A DNA stretch of 64,000 nucleotides from positions 11,128,589 to 11,192,588 of the forward strand of contig CM025851.1 in assembly GCA_003952965.2 (NCBI GenBank), given 5' to 3'. A program made the translations under genes and the position numbers. The notes below the pieces were generated by a model, which saw only the letters and a program-made list of their open reading frames with translations, ran no database searches and was not told the origin of the DNA. Of this stretch, positions 13,021-25,457 are shown one piece after another. This stretch comes from Morella rubra. Taxonomy: Eukaryota; Streptophyta; Magnoliopsida; Fagales; Myricaceae. How positions within the stretch are numbered: the first letter of the stretch is position 1; each line of letters starts with the position of its first letter.

Positions 13021-14220
13021 CTGCTTTCTGGAAGGAAGCTTTCAATGATGAAATGGACTCCATAATGAGAAATAATACTTGGAAGTTGGTAGACCTCCCA
13101 TCGGGGCCTACGCCAATTAGCTGTAAGTGGATTTTCAGAATGAAAATGAAAGTCGATGGAACCATTGACAAGTTTAAAGCACGATTAGTTACCAAAGGTT
13201 TCAAGCAAAAGGAAGGTCTGGATTATTTTGATACATATGCTCATGTTGCTAGAATTGTTTATATTAGGACTTTAATTGCATTAACATCAATTTATAATTT
13301 TGAAATTTATCAAATAGATGTCAAAACCACTTTTTGAATAGGAAACTTGTGGAAGAGATATATATGGATCAATTGAGGGATTTGTGATGCCTGGATAAGA
13401 ACATAAGGTATGCAAATTGGTTAGATCCTTATATGGTCTCAAGCAAGCTCCTAAGTAGTGGTATAGAAATTTAACGAGGCTGTTATTGCTAATGGGTATC
13501 GGATACATGAATCCAACAAGTGTGTTTACAGCAAATTTCATGGGAATCAAGGTGTTATTAATTGTTTGTATGTGGATGATATGTTAATTTTTGATACTGA
13601 TATGGCATCTGTGCTGAGCACCAAAAATTTTTTATCATCAATCTTTGATATGAAAGATTTGGGTGTTGCTAATGTGACTCTAGAAATTATAATGATCAGA
13701 AATGTTAATTGTATCACATTGACCCAGTTACATTATATTGAGAAAATTCTTAAACGGTTTAATCATATGGATTGTAAATCTGTTTCAACACCTTTTGATA
13801 AAAGTGTAAAACTTTTTCCAAATACTGGAAGAGCTGTAAATCAGCTGGAGTATGCAAGAGTTATAGGATATTTAATGTACGCCATGACTTGTACTCGTCC
13901 TGACATAGCATTCGTTGTTGAAAGTTGAGTAGATACATAGTAACCAGGGTATATTCATTGGAATGTTATACGTAGGGTTCTTCAATATTTAAAAAAAACC
14001 ATGGATTATGGTATCCAGTAAAGCGGATATCCTTATGTTTTAGAGGGATTTACTGATGCTAGTTGGATCAATGAGAATGAGGATCACAAGCCCACAAGTG
14101 GTTGGATATTCACACTTGGTGGTGGGGCGGTCTAACGGGGATCTAAGAAACAAAGTATCATTGCACATTCGACCATAACATCCAAATTTGTTGCTTTGAC
14201 TTTAACTTAGATTTGACTAA
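13021..14220 (+). mobile_element. Ty1/copia reverse transcriptase / RNase H remnant, plus strand
   Basis: Frame pieces at 13053-13337 and 13566-13928, with leading codons from about 13021, match a copia reverse transcriptase. They show CKWIFRMKMKVDGTIDKFKA, KARLVTKGFKQ, the YVDDML catalytic motif at 13566, and the later QLEYARVIGYLMYAMTCTRPDI block. Bases 13929-14220 carry the degraded RNase H part. A frameshift and stop at about 13335 and further stops inactivate it. It runs opposite to the gag/integrase remnant at 11.3-12.6 kb, so it is a different insertion or an inverted half. Confidence 0.9.
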
Positions 14221-14490
14221 ATGCTGATACAAGTACAAAGAGCCAAATCGAACGCGTTGGTCTTATTCGTGCTTTTCTTGCTGATCATCCGGCTTGGAGT
14301 TTCTCTTGGGCGCCTCGTCGTCAGAATTTTTTGGTGCATCGTCTTGCGCAGTGGATTGCTCATGCTTTTTGTTTCGGTCCTCTGGACCTTGCTTTATTGC
14401 CTCCTTCCATTTCTCTTGTGGACTTGGTTGACCCTCCTTGATGTGGTCGTTTCTTTTTAATAAAGTGGTTTGTTTAGAAAAAAAAACTGG
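14221..14490 (+). mobile_element. 3' end of a LINE (RNase H-like tail)
   Basis: The frame that starts two bases after the longest open frame reads a run ending WSFSWAPRRQNFLVHRLAQW and then IAHAFCFGPLDLALLPPSISL, closing with a stop at about 14450. This is the conserved C-terminal RNase H-like end of plant L1-type LINEs. An AATAAA and a short A-run follow (14458-14486), as expected for a 5'-truncated LINE insertion. It begins directly where the copia RNase H remnant ends. Confidence 0.65.
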
Positions 14491-16195
14491 GTTGTGGGCC
14501 TCTGTTTCTGTCTTTGCCTCCGCTTAACTTGTCTAGGCTGTGGAACAAGTTCGAATGAACCAGCTAATGACCCTAGTTGCAGATGTCTGTTCATTCAGCA
14601 GTGTTATTGTAAAAATCTGTTTGCTATGAACAGAGGATGAAGAACAAAGATAAGAGATAAGAGAGGAGTCGAGAGAAAGTTGTGGATGAATAAGATTCAG
14701 TCTATTCAAGTTAAGCAAAATGTCTCGTACATCACTGTAATATATACTCACAGAACTAACAAACTTAGTTCTAACAGACTGTACAGCTAAGCTAACTACG
14801 CTGAATGGTTAAGCTAACTAAACCAAAAAAATACAAAGTTCAATAGTTATGGCTATGTACCAATTAAGGGGTCGTTTCCGATCATTCCTTCACCGGGTTT
14901 GTCTAGTTATGTCCCTCGATAAAAGCTGAACTGCTTTGAGCTTTCTCTGGTTCTCTGCTTATTTTTCCTCTGTGAATGCTTCAACCAAAATAATTATGAC
15001 CTTTCAAGTCCAATGCGTTCCCGTGATTCCATAACTTCTCCTTGATAATGCAAAAATTAACTTGTGAGCCACAAGAATTTCTTTTGCACTATGGCAATGT
15101 TTTCCACCATTTCTTGCCATCAGATGGGAGGGCTTCAACCTTTTTTCTAGTCCTTCATTTAGCGAACTGTTTTGTTTGTCTGATCAAGAAAACCGCGAGG
15201 TACCTAACACTCGGGACTTTACGGGAGGTCCAAAATCATGTTCCTGAAAAGGTGCGGTGTGGGACCAATTGGAAAATCTCGAACTTGCCAGCATGTTCCT
15301 TGCACAACAATGGCTAAACCACCAAAAGATTGCAGCACCCGTAAACTTTGTTTTGGTGGCTGCAACTTTCATTGACTTGTTGCATTAGTGGGATATACCA
15401 ATCAATGACCACAACCTCTCCATGTGAAGTGAACTTCATTCGTGCATAATTTCAAACTGGGTTTTAGTTTTACTCCGGGAACTTAATTAGTTGCTAATTT
15501 TCTGGGGGGCCTGATAAAGTTCTGATGTGGATCAAACATGATTTTTGGATTGGATCTAGTTCAACTCATTAGATATGGTAGAGGAGCATAAATAGATGCA
15601 CTTTTAGTGGCGGACATTCACCATTAGTGGTAGGTGTGCTTCACGGAAAGGAAAATCCCTGGGAAGATTTATGATTGCTTGTCCTGGTCATACTTACCAT
15701 CATTATCTTCTTTATTGCAACATAAAAGCAAAAGCAAGACGAAAATCACATGAGCACCAACAATTGCTTTTATTATATTACTCCATCTTGTGTAATTTTC
15801 CTACTTCACCCTCCCCCAATCTTGAAACTCCAAGATATGTGTGTTTGTGTCTTGCAGAGGTAATAAATTTACAACTCCTTTGTGGAACTCAAATCCTGAT
15901 CGCATTATATACCATTAGTCGGAATTAGAGCGGGTACATGCCAAAAAAAAGATGGTCCAAGTATCCATCCAAGATGCTAGAGAAGCTAGGATGTTCACTT
16001 GTAAGCCAGCCTAAGATGTGTACAAATTATGAAATGATGCATATTTAGCCATCCATTTCATGCTAACTACATTTTGCTGTCTTAATTGTATGAAAAGGAT
16101 GGGCAATACAGAAAAATATGTGAAAGTGCTAGCTAGGTGTTGGTCAATGGAGAGCAAGCTTTCGATACTTGGTTCTTTGGGAAGAATCAGAGCCA
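14491..16195. other. Intergenic; nothing recognised
   Basis: About 1.7 kb separate the LINE end from the DUF1635 gene. Open frames here (for example 15042-15317 and 15671-15928) show no family resemblance, splice pattern or codon bias and are taken as chance. Confidence 0.5.
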
Positions 16196-16976
16196 TCAGA
16201 GAACGTTAGACTTGTCAAAAGAACCGTTGAAATCAATGCAAGGGTCTCGGTGTACAAGACGTGGTGAAGTGGAAGGAATGGCCACTGGTGGAATCTCAAC
16301 GGACTTAAGTTGGGGAGGTGGGTGCTGCCACTGAGGGAGTGGTCCGGCCAGAAGGAGAGTTTGCAGAAGTGGTCCAGCTTCCATCACTGCCTGCAGGAGC
16401 TTCCCTTTTTCTGGCAGTGGCTTCTGGGCTGCTAATTGCAAGGCGGCATGTGGAAGTGGTTGTAAAATTGGGTCTGTACCCGGAGAGGCAATGATGTTTC
16501 CATGGCAGTCAGACGAGGCAGAATGCTTGCTAGAGTCAGTGCTCTTTGATTCATCCTCATTGTTTGAAGCAGCAGCTAGTTGTTCTTGAAGTTGCAGCTG
16601 TTGCTGCGTTTGCTCTTGTTTTTGTTGAAGCATAAGTTTCTCCAACATTAGACTCTGGCATCTTGCCTGCGCTTCATCTCTCTCTTTGATGGTCCTGCTC
16701 AAAAGATCTTTGAGATGGATCAGTTCATATTCCCTTCTTGTGATCTCCTCCTTAGCCGCTACAAGTGTTGTCTCTAGCTCGAAAGTCGTGTACAAGAGAG
16801 AATGTTTTAACTCTTCCATTCCCTGACAATTTATAGTGTTAACAGCGCAATCACAAGAAACAGAACTAGAAAAGAGTAGCTAAAAAAGAAAGGACGGGAC
16901 TTACAATGCCTAAAGAATGTCTGGCCTCTTCGTGGAAGCAGAATTCCCAGCCAAGAGAACTGCATTGGTCCTCCAT
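16196..16976 (-). CDS. DUF1635 family coiled-coil protein
   Basis: A plant-specific protein of unknown biochemical role. I read two exons: 16976-16905 (24 codons beginning MEDQCSSLGWEF) with a GTAAGT donor, then 16822-16196 after a TTGTCAG acceptor. The total is about 232 residues and the join is in phase 0. The second exon opens with MEELKHSLLYTTFELETTLV, the hallmark DUF1635 block, followed by IHLKDLLSRTIKERDEAQARC. A glutamine-rich coiled coil follows (about residues 85-120), then a Ser-rich stretch and a Pro/Leu/Gln-rich tail. If the first exon is not used, the internal Met at 16819 gives a 207-residue product. A nuclear or scaffolding role is possible but not shown. Family assignment is from recall of the conserved N-terminal block. 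Confidence 0.85.
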
Positions 16977-19900
16977 TTCTAGCGGTGACCCAAGCCTAAT
17001 TAGAGGTGGAGGTCTGGGGTCTATGTTTGCGGTTTCTTTAGTTTTTATAGAATTGAAGCCCTTTATTGCTGTTTACTTTCCTTTTATTCTCACTTTAAAT
17101 TCTTTTCTTCCATGGGGGCATGAGGTTGGACAAAACCACAAAAGGCCAAAAGAAGAGAAAGGCCAAGTTGCCGAGTGCATAAAATCTTTATTCATTTGGA
17201 TTCTGTGTGCACTTCTGAACCGGGTGGGAAGGAATGTGAAATCTGCAGTAAAAAGTGAGACCTTAGATCCTCTTCATCTTGGACCTTTATGGTATAACTA
17301 TTGGCGGCCACCACGGTCCACGTGTGAACCTAAAAGTAAATCTGAAGATGTTGCAACAATGAGGGCTTGATGTGTGACCACTTCAGCATATCAAAAGTAG
17401 ATCCGAAACACCAGAGATCACAACATGTTATATAGAGTCGGATTAGCTATTTTATTTTGTTACACCCATGACTGAATTTCTACCGACTTAATTGTTAATA
17501 AAAATAATTTTACAAATCAATCTCATTTTCTCAAGAGTTCAATTAACATTTGAGATCCTTAACGATCTCACGTCATATCACAGCTAGGGATTTAAAATAT
17601 AGACTATGAGATAGTTTACCATGTGGTTGGCCATCAAAACTTTGAAAGGAAACCCTAGACAACTGCGAGGCGTGGATTGGAGGGAGAGAAAACATTTGAA
17701 CTGCTCAAATGGTGAGATAAACAAAATCCTGAAGGCTTATCGAAAATTGTTAAGAGAAGAGAATTGGTAAGTAATTTTCCGCAGTAACTTTCAATAAGAT
17801 CAAATGGATTAGGGATCTTAGCAAAGTGATCGACCCAATAGTCTATACGGTCTTAGATCCAACACTGCAACGCCCAAACTTCAAACAGAACAAGTGTAGG
17901 CAGCATACCTTATTTAGCTACATCTAAAGGTTTTGAGGCAATTCATGCCGAATTTCACTTGTTGGGGCAGTTGGTCGATAAAACGGGTCAAGTCAATCCA
18001 AATAGTAGTTTAGTATTGGAAAGATCTCCTTGGTCAGACTTTAAAGAGAGTCCAATTTGATGAATGATTAAAGCTATCTAATCCTAGCACTTTTTTTCCC
18101 TTTGAGAGCGTATTCTGAGGTTTTTTTTTTGACTCTTAGAGAGGAAAATGTGATAGAAAAGATAGTTTGCACTACCGTAGCACAGTAGAATATACAGTGC
18201 TGTATACCTGATTCTGAGCCAGTTTTCCCTCATAAAAAATGCTGCAGTTTTTCTTAGATATAAAGATGTGTACGAGATAAATCGAAGAATATCCATTCTT
18301 GTAAACTCCACTGATCTCAAAAAAGGAGCAATGAAGGAGACAAATGAAGAACCTCGCAAACGTAAGAACAAACTAAGCTCAAACTCATCACGAAAAGGAA
18401 ATGATGTCCCATTCCCAGAATAATTTAAGTACTTGGAATTGCCCAATTGCTCCTTAAACTCAGTAGCTCAAGCTAATTGTTGCTGCATAACCTTGCGCGC
18501 GTACTTGTCTTTTCTCGAAGGAGCAAAATTTTGTGGCCCAGATTGTAGCTTCTTTTGGCTGCAGTCAAAATTCAATGTTTAATTCCCTTACCGTCGTGTC
18601 CAACTTCTATTCTCATTAGTGTGATCAAATCAAGAACCGAATTTTGCCCCCCTTCTTTTGACTCTCTAAGATTTCAACATAAAAAGCTCTTCCATTTCTC
18701 ATCCCACCGTCCACCGGCTTGAACCAAATAGCAATATGAGGACCTGACTAGAACTCTAGAGACTAGAAGCAAAGAAATTGATATTTTCCGTTCTAGAAGA
18801 GGAAACCCATAAAGAATTTTAAACGACCTAAACACAAGGAGTTCACAGAAGAACACATTTTTAGGATCAGTTTGCTTGAAATCATTTATTAACAGTGCTA
18901 CTTTTCTTCGTTTTTACTACTAACCAGCTTCGAATCTTTTGTATCGAAAGTGTGAAACTGAAAAAGTGATCTACCAACATTGATCGTTCTGATAGATAGC
19001 AAATGAAGCATGTCTGCCTATCTCACCTAAGGGTATGTCCTCGCATGCACCAATCTCTTCCTCTTTCATCTTATCAGTCAGAAAAAAGAGCGGAACCGAA
19101 AATTCTCCTGCAACCACACGGCAAAGGAGATAATGGTAGGGTCCTCATGGATCCCCTTTTGCACAACAGGGTTATCCTTTAACAGGGAAAAAGAATAACG
19201 GCTGTCAAATTGACCCATTCAACCATGCCCTCTGCGCGTGGGTCCTCCTACACCCCGTTCCAGCAACATGCATTATGCTGCATTTTACAGTAACACATTG
19301 ATTAGAATTCAAGCTTCAACTGAGAGAAGAACCAACCGCGTCCCTCGCCTTTATGTGGGCTCTCTCTTGCGCGCGCGGTGCAATCACAAGGCTCTCACAC
19401 ATTACAGCATGGGATATGCCTTCTGTTTTGTTACTTTTTGTACTGGGTATCTCTTATTCCGATTCTGAACAAAATGTGCCCTCCAGCTGCCCCTGATCAC
19501 TTGCTTTTCCAAGGTACTACCCAGTTCTTACCTTTAGAGAGAAAAAATAATCAAAACACACCGGTCTCACGTAACTATCATCCACCGGGGCCATTTTGGT
19601 GAGTCATATTCACGTTAAACTTATAAAACGGATCACATCAAGAACAATTTCAGTACGAATACCGAGTCAAATCGGTCTGAGTCCTAAATAGGTGCCTAAC
19701 TCTCTATCATTATCTCCAAGAAAAGAAAGAAAAAAAACTTTTAGTGTTACATCAATTAACTATTGTTCTATTAATACATTCTTTTTTCTTGCTTGGTTCG
19801 TGCGCCAACGCGGTTTGGAGGTGCAGGAGTGTCTTATGATCTTAGATCAATCTTTTCAGGTTCTTTGCTTTTGCATGTGCGAGGGGTGGTAGTAGCCGGA

Positions 19901-20316
19901 CCCACGCGTCAAGGAATAGGGAGAAGAACTGATTGGATATGAGCAAGAAAATGAGGGGGAAGACATGTTATGGAGGGAAAAAGCATTACTGACTTCATGC
20001 ATTTAAATGTCAATGATTAGAACGGGCCAGTTTGAATATGGAATGCAACTGTCAAACATCTCTGTGTTTTTTATTCGCCTTGGCTTTTGAATTTATCCAA
20101 GTTATTAGTTTTAGGAGTTACTGTTTACTCAAGTTGATAGTCCAATAAAGAACACGGTGCATTGCGAAGGGTTGAATAAATACAATTTTTCCCTATGAAC
20201 TATTGGGTTTTTTAACTCTTTGCATCCTTCATCGTTTTTTTTAGGCATAAGAGAGAAAAATACAACCTGAATTAGTATAGGACAAAAAATAAGCCAGAAG
20301 CTTACCTTTACTCATT
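16977..20316. other. Intergenic; nothing recognised
   Basis: This AT-rich 3.3 kb holds scattered open frames (16906-17370, 18084-18446, 19238-19602) without recognisable domains or supporting splice structure. The part nearest 16977 should contain the promoter of the DUF1635 gene. Confidence 0.5.
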
Positions 20317-20546
20317 GAGGGCCTGCCTTAGTGGTTAGGGCTTATCTGTATTTGTGTGGGTTAGATGCACAAGTCACAGGTTCGATTCTTCATTGGATGA
20401 ATATCATAACCCACTTAAACGGGAGTTACAGGGGCGTGGATGAGTTTGTGTTAGCTCTCTGAGGTTTACCTATGCGTTAGGTGGGTTCATTCAGGTGGCT
20501 TGCCGCATAGGATTTATCCTCGTTATTCCAAAAAAAAAAAAAAAAG
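20317..20546 (+). mobile_element. tRNA-derived SINE-like copy
   Basis: About 230 bp with an internal RNA polymerase III promoter. A box A-like CTTAGTGGTTAGGG lies near 20327-20340, a box B GGTTCGATTCT (one mismatch from consensus) at 20379-20389, and the copy ends in a poly-A run at 20530-20545. The length and layout match plant SINEs. No clear target-site duplication was found. Confidence 0.7.
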
Positions 20547-22687
20547 ACTTTACAATATGGTGAATCTTACAAGAGGACCGCAAACCAGCCACAAAGACCA
20601 GGACATAATACAAACTGACCATAAGAATCAGGATGCACAAACTAGCCACTAGAACCGATATGCAACAAGACCACCGCACAAGGCAATGTCGGGTTCCATT
20701 AGAGGAAGGGTGATCGAAGCAGTGATCCGACTCTTTTGGGACAATCTTCAAGCAATGACTGGTTACATAAGGGGGAAGAGGAGAAATGACAACTTCGAGC
20801 AACACAAAACAATGACAGCTAGGAGACCCACCAAAGAAAAACAGTCAGAATAGTCCACAAAACGGAAGGAGACAATAAAGGCGGCATAAAAGCCTAGCAG
20901 ACCAATCAGGGGGCAAAATTGCCTTGCGTCTAGGCGACACGTGCCGACGAGGTGGTTCCGGACTGAAGCAGAAGCGGTCGCCTGGGGTGCTGAACACGAC
21001 TAGGTAGGTGGTGTCCTTTGAAAATTGCTCAAACCCAATCGAGAGAGAGGCAAAAGCAACCAGTGTGTGAGGGCTCACACACTTGATGAATGCCGCCGAT
21101 CTTGGCAAAATCTGGATGCTCGGAGGGAGAGCCCACCAATGAGATCATGCGCACCGAAGATCACCAGAAAGGTTGAGATCTAACCTCCATTAATTTTGAG
21201 AGAAAATGGCCTAAAAACAACCCCAAAAAAGCACTATTATTGCATAATCCAGTCGTTAGAGGTTTGGCCAGAGGAAGGGAGCTCCTTCCCACATTGAAAA
21301 AAATGGGATGGGAGTTTTTCAGGCAAGGTGGTAAGAAGAGGCAAGGAGGTAAGAAGGTTCTAAAGTGAAAGAGGAGTCTCTCTCTAGAACAAAAGGGGTT
21401 TGAGTTATAATTTGAATAGAAAGTAATATTTATGGTCAATAAAATGACAATTTTACCCTTTCATTTTTTTATTGCTATATATTATGAGAGGGCATATATG
21501 TCATTTTACTAACAGCGAATATTATGTTCTATCCACATTAAGAAAAAAGGGTACAAAGCGTGGAAACTCCAAGATAACCCGGTCCTACGAATTCATTAGA
21601 ATTTATCAAGTTTAAGTATTTGCAAACATTTGAGGCCCAAAATATTTGTTGACTATTGTCTGTAACAAACACCTTCGGTTACTTACCCAAAGAAAAAAAA
21701 AAAAAACACACCTTCACGGCAGTCGATAATCTCAGCCAAGGTAGGCAGGTGCGAGCGGCCTTGTTCATTCCATTGAGACGACGTTCCAAAGAAAGGCGTT
21801 TGGGCCGACTGTATCGGGGAGTACTTAGCTGCACTGTTCTATTTTCTATTCTAATTGCGTCCTGCTATTTTGAACCCCATCTTCCCACGCTGAAACTCCC
21901 GGTTGCTACTCTTGGAAAAATCACTAGCTTTTCTCTGGCCAATTCAAGGAACCGCTTCTAAGATCTCTTCTCCATCGATACTAAAGTCTAGTCAGATATC
22001 ATTTCCATTGAATGAAAGTCATTGCTTATGCTTAAGCAATCTGAAAGTCATTGCTTATGCTTAAGTCTTGGATTTAGAACAACTGAACAAACTCTGGAAT
22101 TCCGTATCCCTCCTTTAATTTATACACTTGCATTTCCTTTGTTTCTCCGAATTTTCTTCTTGATTTTCGTTTCTCTGCCAAATTTTTTTACATCACATAT
22201 CTGAAGGATTAGAACATTATTCATCACCAAAGTGAACGTACGCCAAAGTTGCTCCTCTATGAGTAAGAAAATCCATTAGCCACATCAACTATGAAAACTC
22301 ATTAGCCTCATAAGACCAATATTAAACCTCTATGAAAATTATGGCCTGATAATGGCAGTAGATTACCTAGGCTAAATCAACCCATCCCTCCCCTGCCCAA
22401 AGCCATCAAAAACAATGAATTCGAGAAAACACAAAGCAATATAAACAGGAAATAACACTGAGCAGTTCAACAGGCAAATCCGTGTCAATACTCTGGTCTG
22501 ATACAACTCAATGAAGTAAGATGAGTTCATTTCTTAGCTATTATCTGCATATGATTATGAAAGGGAAAAAAAATTACGAGTTAGGAGCATGTATCCAAAG
22601 TTGACTGAGCAGAAGGTGCAGGAACCCATACTATATCACATGGCACAAAAAATGGCAGTATGAATGATGAGTTTTGAAAGAATTGGC
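20547..22687. other. Intergenic between SINE and shugoshin
   Basis: No convincing gene. A 24-bp sequence (TGAAAGTCATTGCTTATGCT and four more bases) occurs twice, at 22013 and 22042. Open frames at 20491-21439 and 21656-22204 have no recognisable content. The right end should contain the shugoshin 3' untranslated region. Confidence 0.5.
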
Positions 22688-25249
22688 TCAGTCCTGTCGG
22701 CGCAGCTTCACATTGACAGGGATTTCCTTGTAGGACTGAACCTTCTCAGCTGCTCGGCGCAGCGGCCTTCCAACAGATGATCTTCGTATTTCTTGAGCTT
22801 CAAGTCTTACGGCAGTATTTCCTTCATCTTTTTCTTTGGCGGAAATTCCAGATGAAGTTGGACCACTGCTATGCACCACATCATCACCCCGGGCAGACAC
22901 AGGAAATTTGGCTTCATCTATCTCAAACAATTCTTCCGTTCTTTCAGGTTCTGCCGATCTAAACCTTGCAGATTGCCTTCTCAAACAACACCTGCTAGAA
23001 AATCGTTAAGAAAAATCTGAGGGATCCTTTAGTTCTCTAGACTATTTGTAAAAATAACCGCAGCACCTTAACCTAACAGAGTCGTGAACAAGAATGGACA
23101 ACCTTTTATTTCCAATATTTTCTTTAGCCTGGACTGGTTTAACTGTGGTAGGGCCAGCAGCCTTGTCTATCTCAAACAAGTCTGCAGTTGGTTCTGGCTC
23201 TTCAGATTTGAACCTTGCTGATTGCCTTCTCAAATGACGGCTGTTGGGATATCAAAGTATATGTAGAATCCTTTAATTCATTGAATTATTTGCTAGAATT
23301 CTGTAGGAAACATTGACTTCTATCTCACACAGACAACTAAGCAGGTATACACAAACCTCTTATTTTCAACAGTCTCCTTAGCATGGACTTCGTTAACAGT
23401 GGTAGGAGCCAAAGCTGCATCCAGTTCATAAAAGAAAAAGTTGATACCAGGAACAGATTCAAATTTTCGAATGAAATGCCTAGGATGGGAATTACATTGA
23501 CTTTTGGATTGCCGTCTCCTGCTGGTATGAGAAGGTTTCAAATCTCCCCTATCAGCTTGAGAGGATTCTCCCACCTTATCACGCTCAGCTGTACCTATCT
23601 TAAAGCAATGAAAGAAAAGGTATAAATAAAAAGGACAGATAGAGATCGGTTTTTTACTTCATTAAGGAAAAAACTATAGTGTTTTATATAGGTACCTCGT
23701 TCCCTGTATTTTGTATTAACCGTTTTGCTTTGATCTTGGAAAAAAGAAAATAGCGTTATGTCAATAACTTTCTACTCTGATATATAACTTTGCATGGAAC
23801 AGATTAAAATGGATACTAGTTAATTTGACCTCCAAGTCAATTTTTCCCACTTTGAGCAAGCCATTTTTGCATCCAAGCTCATGCTGAAGTGCTTTTAGCT
23901 GAAAAGGAACAAACACAGTTTTTAATTCCTGTATTACAACATAATGGATCAAGGCATCAAGTTGTACATTTTCCTAGCAACAAGATTTAACTTACCCTCT
24001 CTCTACCTGAATTAAGTTCCTGCTCAGTTTCAACAAGATGAAAAAGATATGTCAGTTTCAACAAGGAATCAGTATTCATATCAGAAGTATGTGGAAAGTT
24101 ACAGCAAGTGCGAGAAATTTGAACTGAGTAGTAAAAGATGTAGAGGTACCGCCAACATCTGGCTGTTTGCTTGGGCCAGTTGTAAATTCTGATGCTGCAC
24201 TTTCTGCAAATTAATTCTCAGTTTCTGTATTTCAATTCCGCTTAGTTCAATAATTTTCCTGCCAATCAACGCTAAGGAAAGTAGAAAGGCCAGAACCATA
24301 TCACAAACCCCCATGTGAAAAATAAATAAATCAACAAACCAAATTGATCATGAAGGATACGTTCTTTCTCCAAGAAGCTTCATCAGTGTCATGTTTTCCT
24401 GAAACTCATATTCAACACTATCTTGGTAAGTTAAACTGACAACACACCTAGGAAGAACATGAATGTTTGGTGACATGCGGTAAACAAGGTAAGAAACCCC
24501 TCCAAACATACCTTCTGTAGCTTTTCAATATACTCTTTAGTAGTATGTGAAATGGGCAGCTGCTTTACATTTTGGCTCACTGGTTTTGGCGACTGCTGCA
24601 AGTTGCTTATGTCAGCAAGCCTTTTCCTCTGGGCACCTCCAATTTTTGGTCCCTTTTCCACTCCTTCCATCTTACCATCTGCCAGTCACTTTTTCTCAGT
24701 AATTGAAGCGCTATAAAAAAAAAAAACCTAAGCCCCAAATCACATGCCGGGAAAACTGAAGCAAAAGAAGCTAAAAACAAAATGCTGAATCCCCTGAATG
24801 ACTAATAATTCGCTTAAATTGAACCTAATAGCTGTATTGAGTGGAAATGGGATGGAACACATTATGATTTGCTGTCTCTTCCCGTGTTTTCTCAGGAACC
24901 AAACATGCCATCTAAGGTGTTCTCGGCTCAATTTGATGCCAAATTCCTATGTCGAACTACGTAAACCCGACCCTAGGAACGTCAATGTATACATACCGAA
25001 CGTATTAACAGGAAACAAAACTCTAATCCCAAAAGCCCAACCGGCACCATATATTCAAAAAATAGTTTAAACAGACTAACCCTAGAGGCCCAAGAGGTAA
25101 TCAGGTAATGAGTATCGACACAAAAATCAAAGCATGTAACTCTACTAATAGTACCACAATTTCGGGTTAGTAAAAATGAAGAGGTAAAGGAAAATTAGGG
25201 CAAGACTTGTTTTGTTACCTCCAGCAACGCAATTTTCGGCACTATCCAT
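22688..25249 (-). CDS. SGO1: Shugoshin (centromeric cohesin protector)
   Basis: Shugoshin recruits PP2A to centromeres and protects cohesin from cleavage in meiosis. Ten exons on the minus strand: 25249-25219, 24678-24512, 24398-24361, 24258-24150, 24019-23996, 23898-23830, 23734-23696, 23598-23357, 23240-23103, 22991-22688. All borders are GT..AG, phases join, and the product is about 386 residues. The N-terminus shows KRLADISNLQQ, then the conserved coiled coil (KEYIEKLQK, ENMTLMKLLGER, KIIELSGIEIQKLRINLQKV, LKALQHELGCKNGLLK). The C-terminus carries the basic SGO motif RRQSARFRSAEPERTEELFE and ends with PLRRAAEKVQSYKEIPVNVK followed by four residues. Arabidopsis relatives are somewhat longer. 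Plants have two paralogues; SGO1 versus SGO2 is not settled by this reading. Very sure of the family. Confidence 0.93.
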
Positions 25250-25457
25250 GATATGAGTCCACGCTAAAAACGGGTATCGCTAATCGCCCCCCTCCCCTTA
25301 TCTATCTATCTATCTATCTCTTTCTCTCTCTCTCTCTCTGCCTCAGTATCTATTTCTCTCTGTGCTCTCGCTGAACTAGCTCCACTGTGCGGGAGGGAAA
25401 TAGAAATTGAATCCGAGAGAGATGAGAAGAAAATGGAAAGGGTACAATAGTCAATAA
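25250..25457 (-). promoter_or_regulatory. Shugoshin 5' leader/promoter with CT-rich microsatellite
   Basis: Immediately upstream of the shugoshin start codon. Bases 25298-25341 form a (TATC)n/(TC)n tract, which is GA-rich on the coding strand; such tracts are common in plant 5' leaders. The unique sequence is short because the duplicated block begins at about 25458. Confidence 0.5.

Noticed and set aside
14221..14460. 79-codon open frame beginning MLIQVQRAKSNAL
   Set aside because: It is the wrong frame of the LINE tail; a shifted frame reads the conserved WAPRRQNFLVHRLAQW block.
16906..17370. 154-codon plus-strand frame overlapping the DUF1635 5' exon
   Set aside because: It starts inside the antisense of the DUF1635 first exon and has no family features.
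18084..18446. 120-codon minus-strand frame
   Set aside because: No recognisable domain, no supporting splice or promoter context, and a poly-A/T-rich edge; best taken as chance.
20327..20389. Possible tRNA gene
   Set aside because: Box A- and B-like motifs are present but no cloverleaf or acceptor stem could be formed, and a poly-A tail follows; a SINE explains it.
22013..22065. 24-bp direct repeat
   Set aside because: Too short and isolated to name; could be replication slippage.
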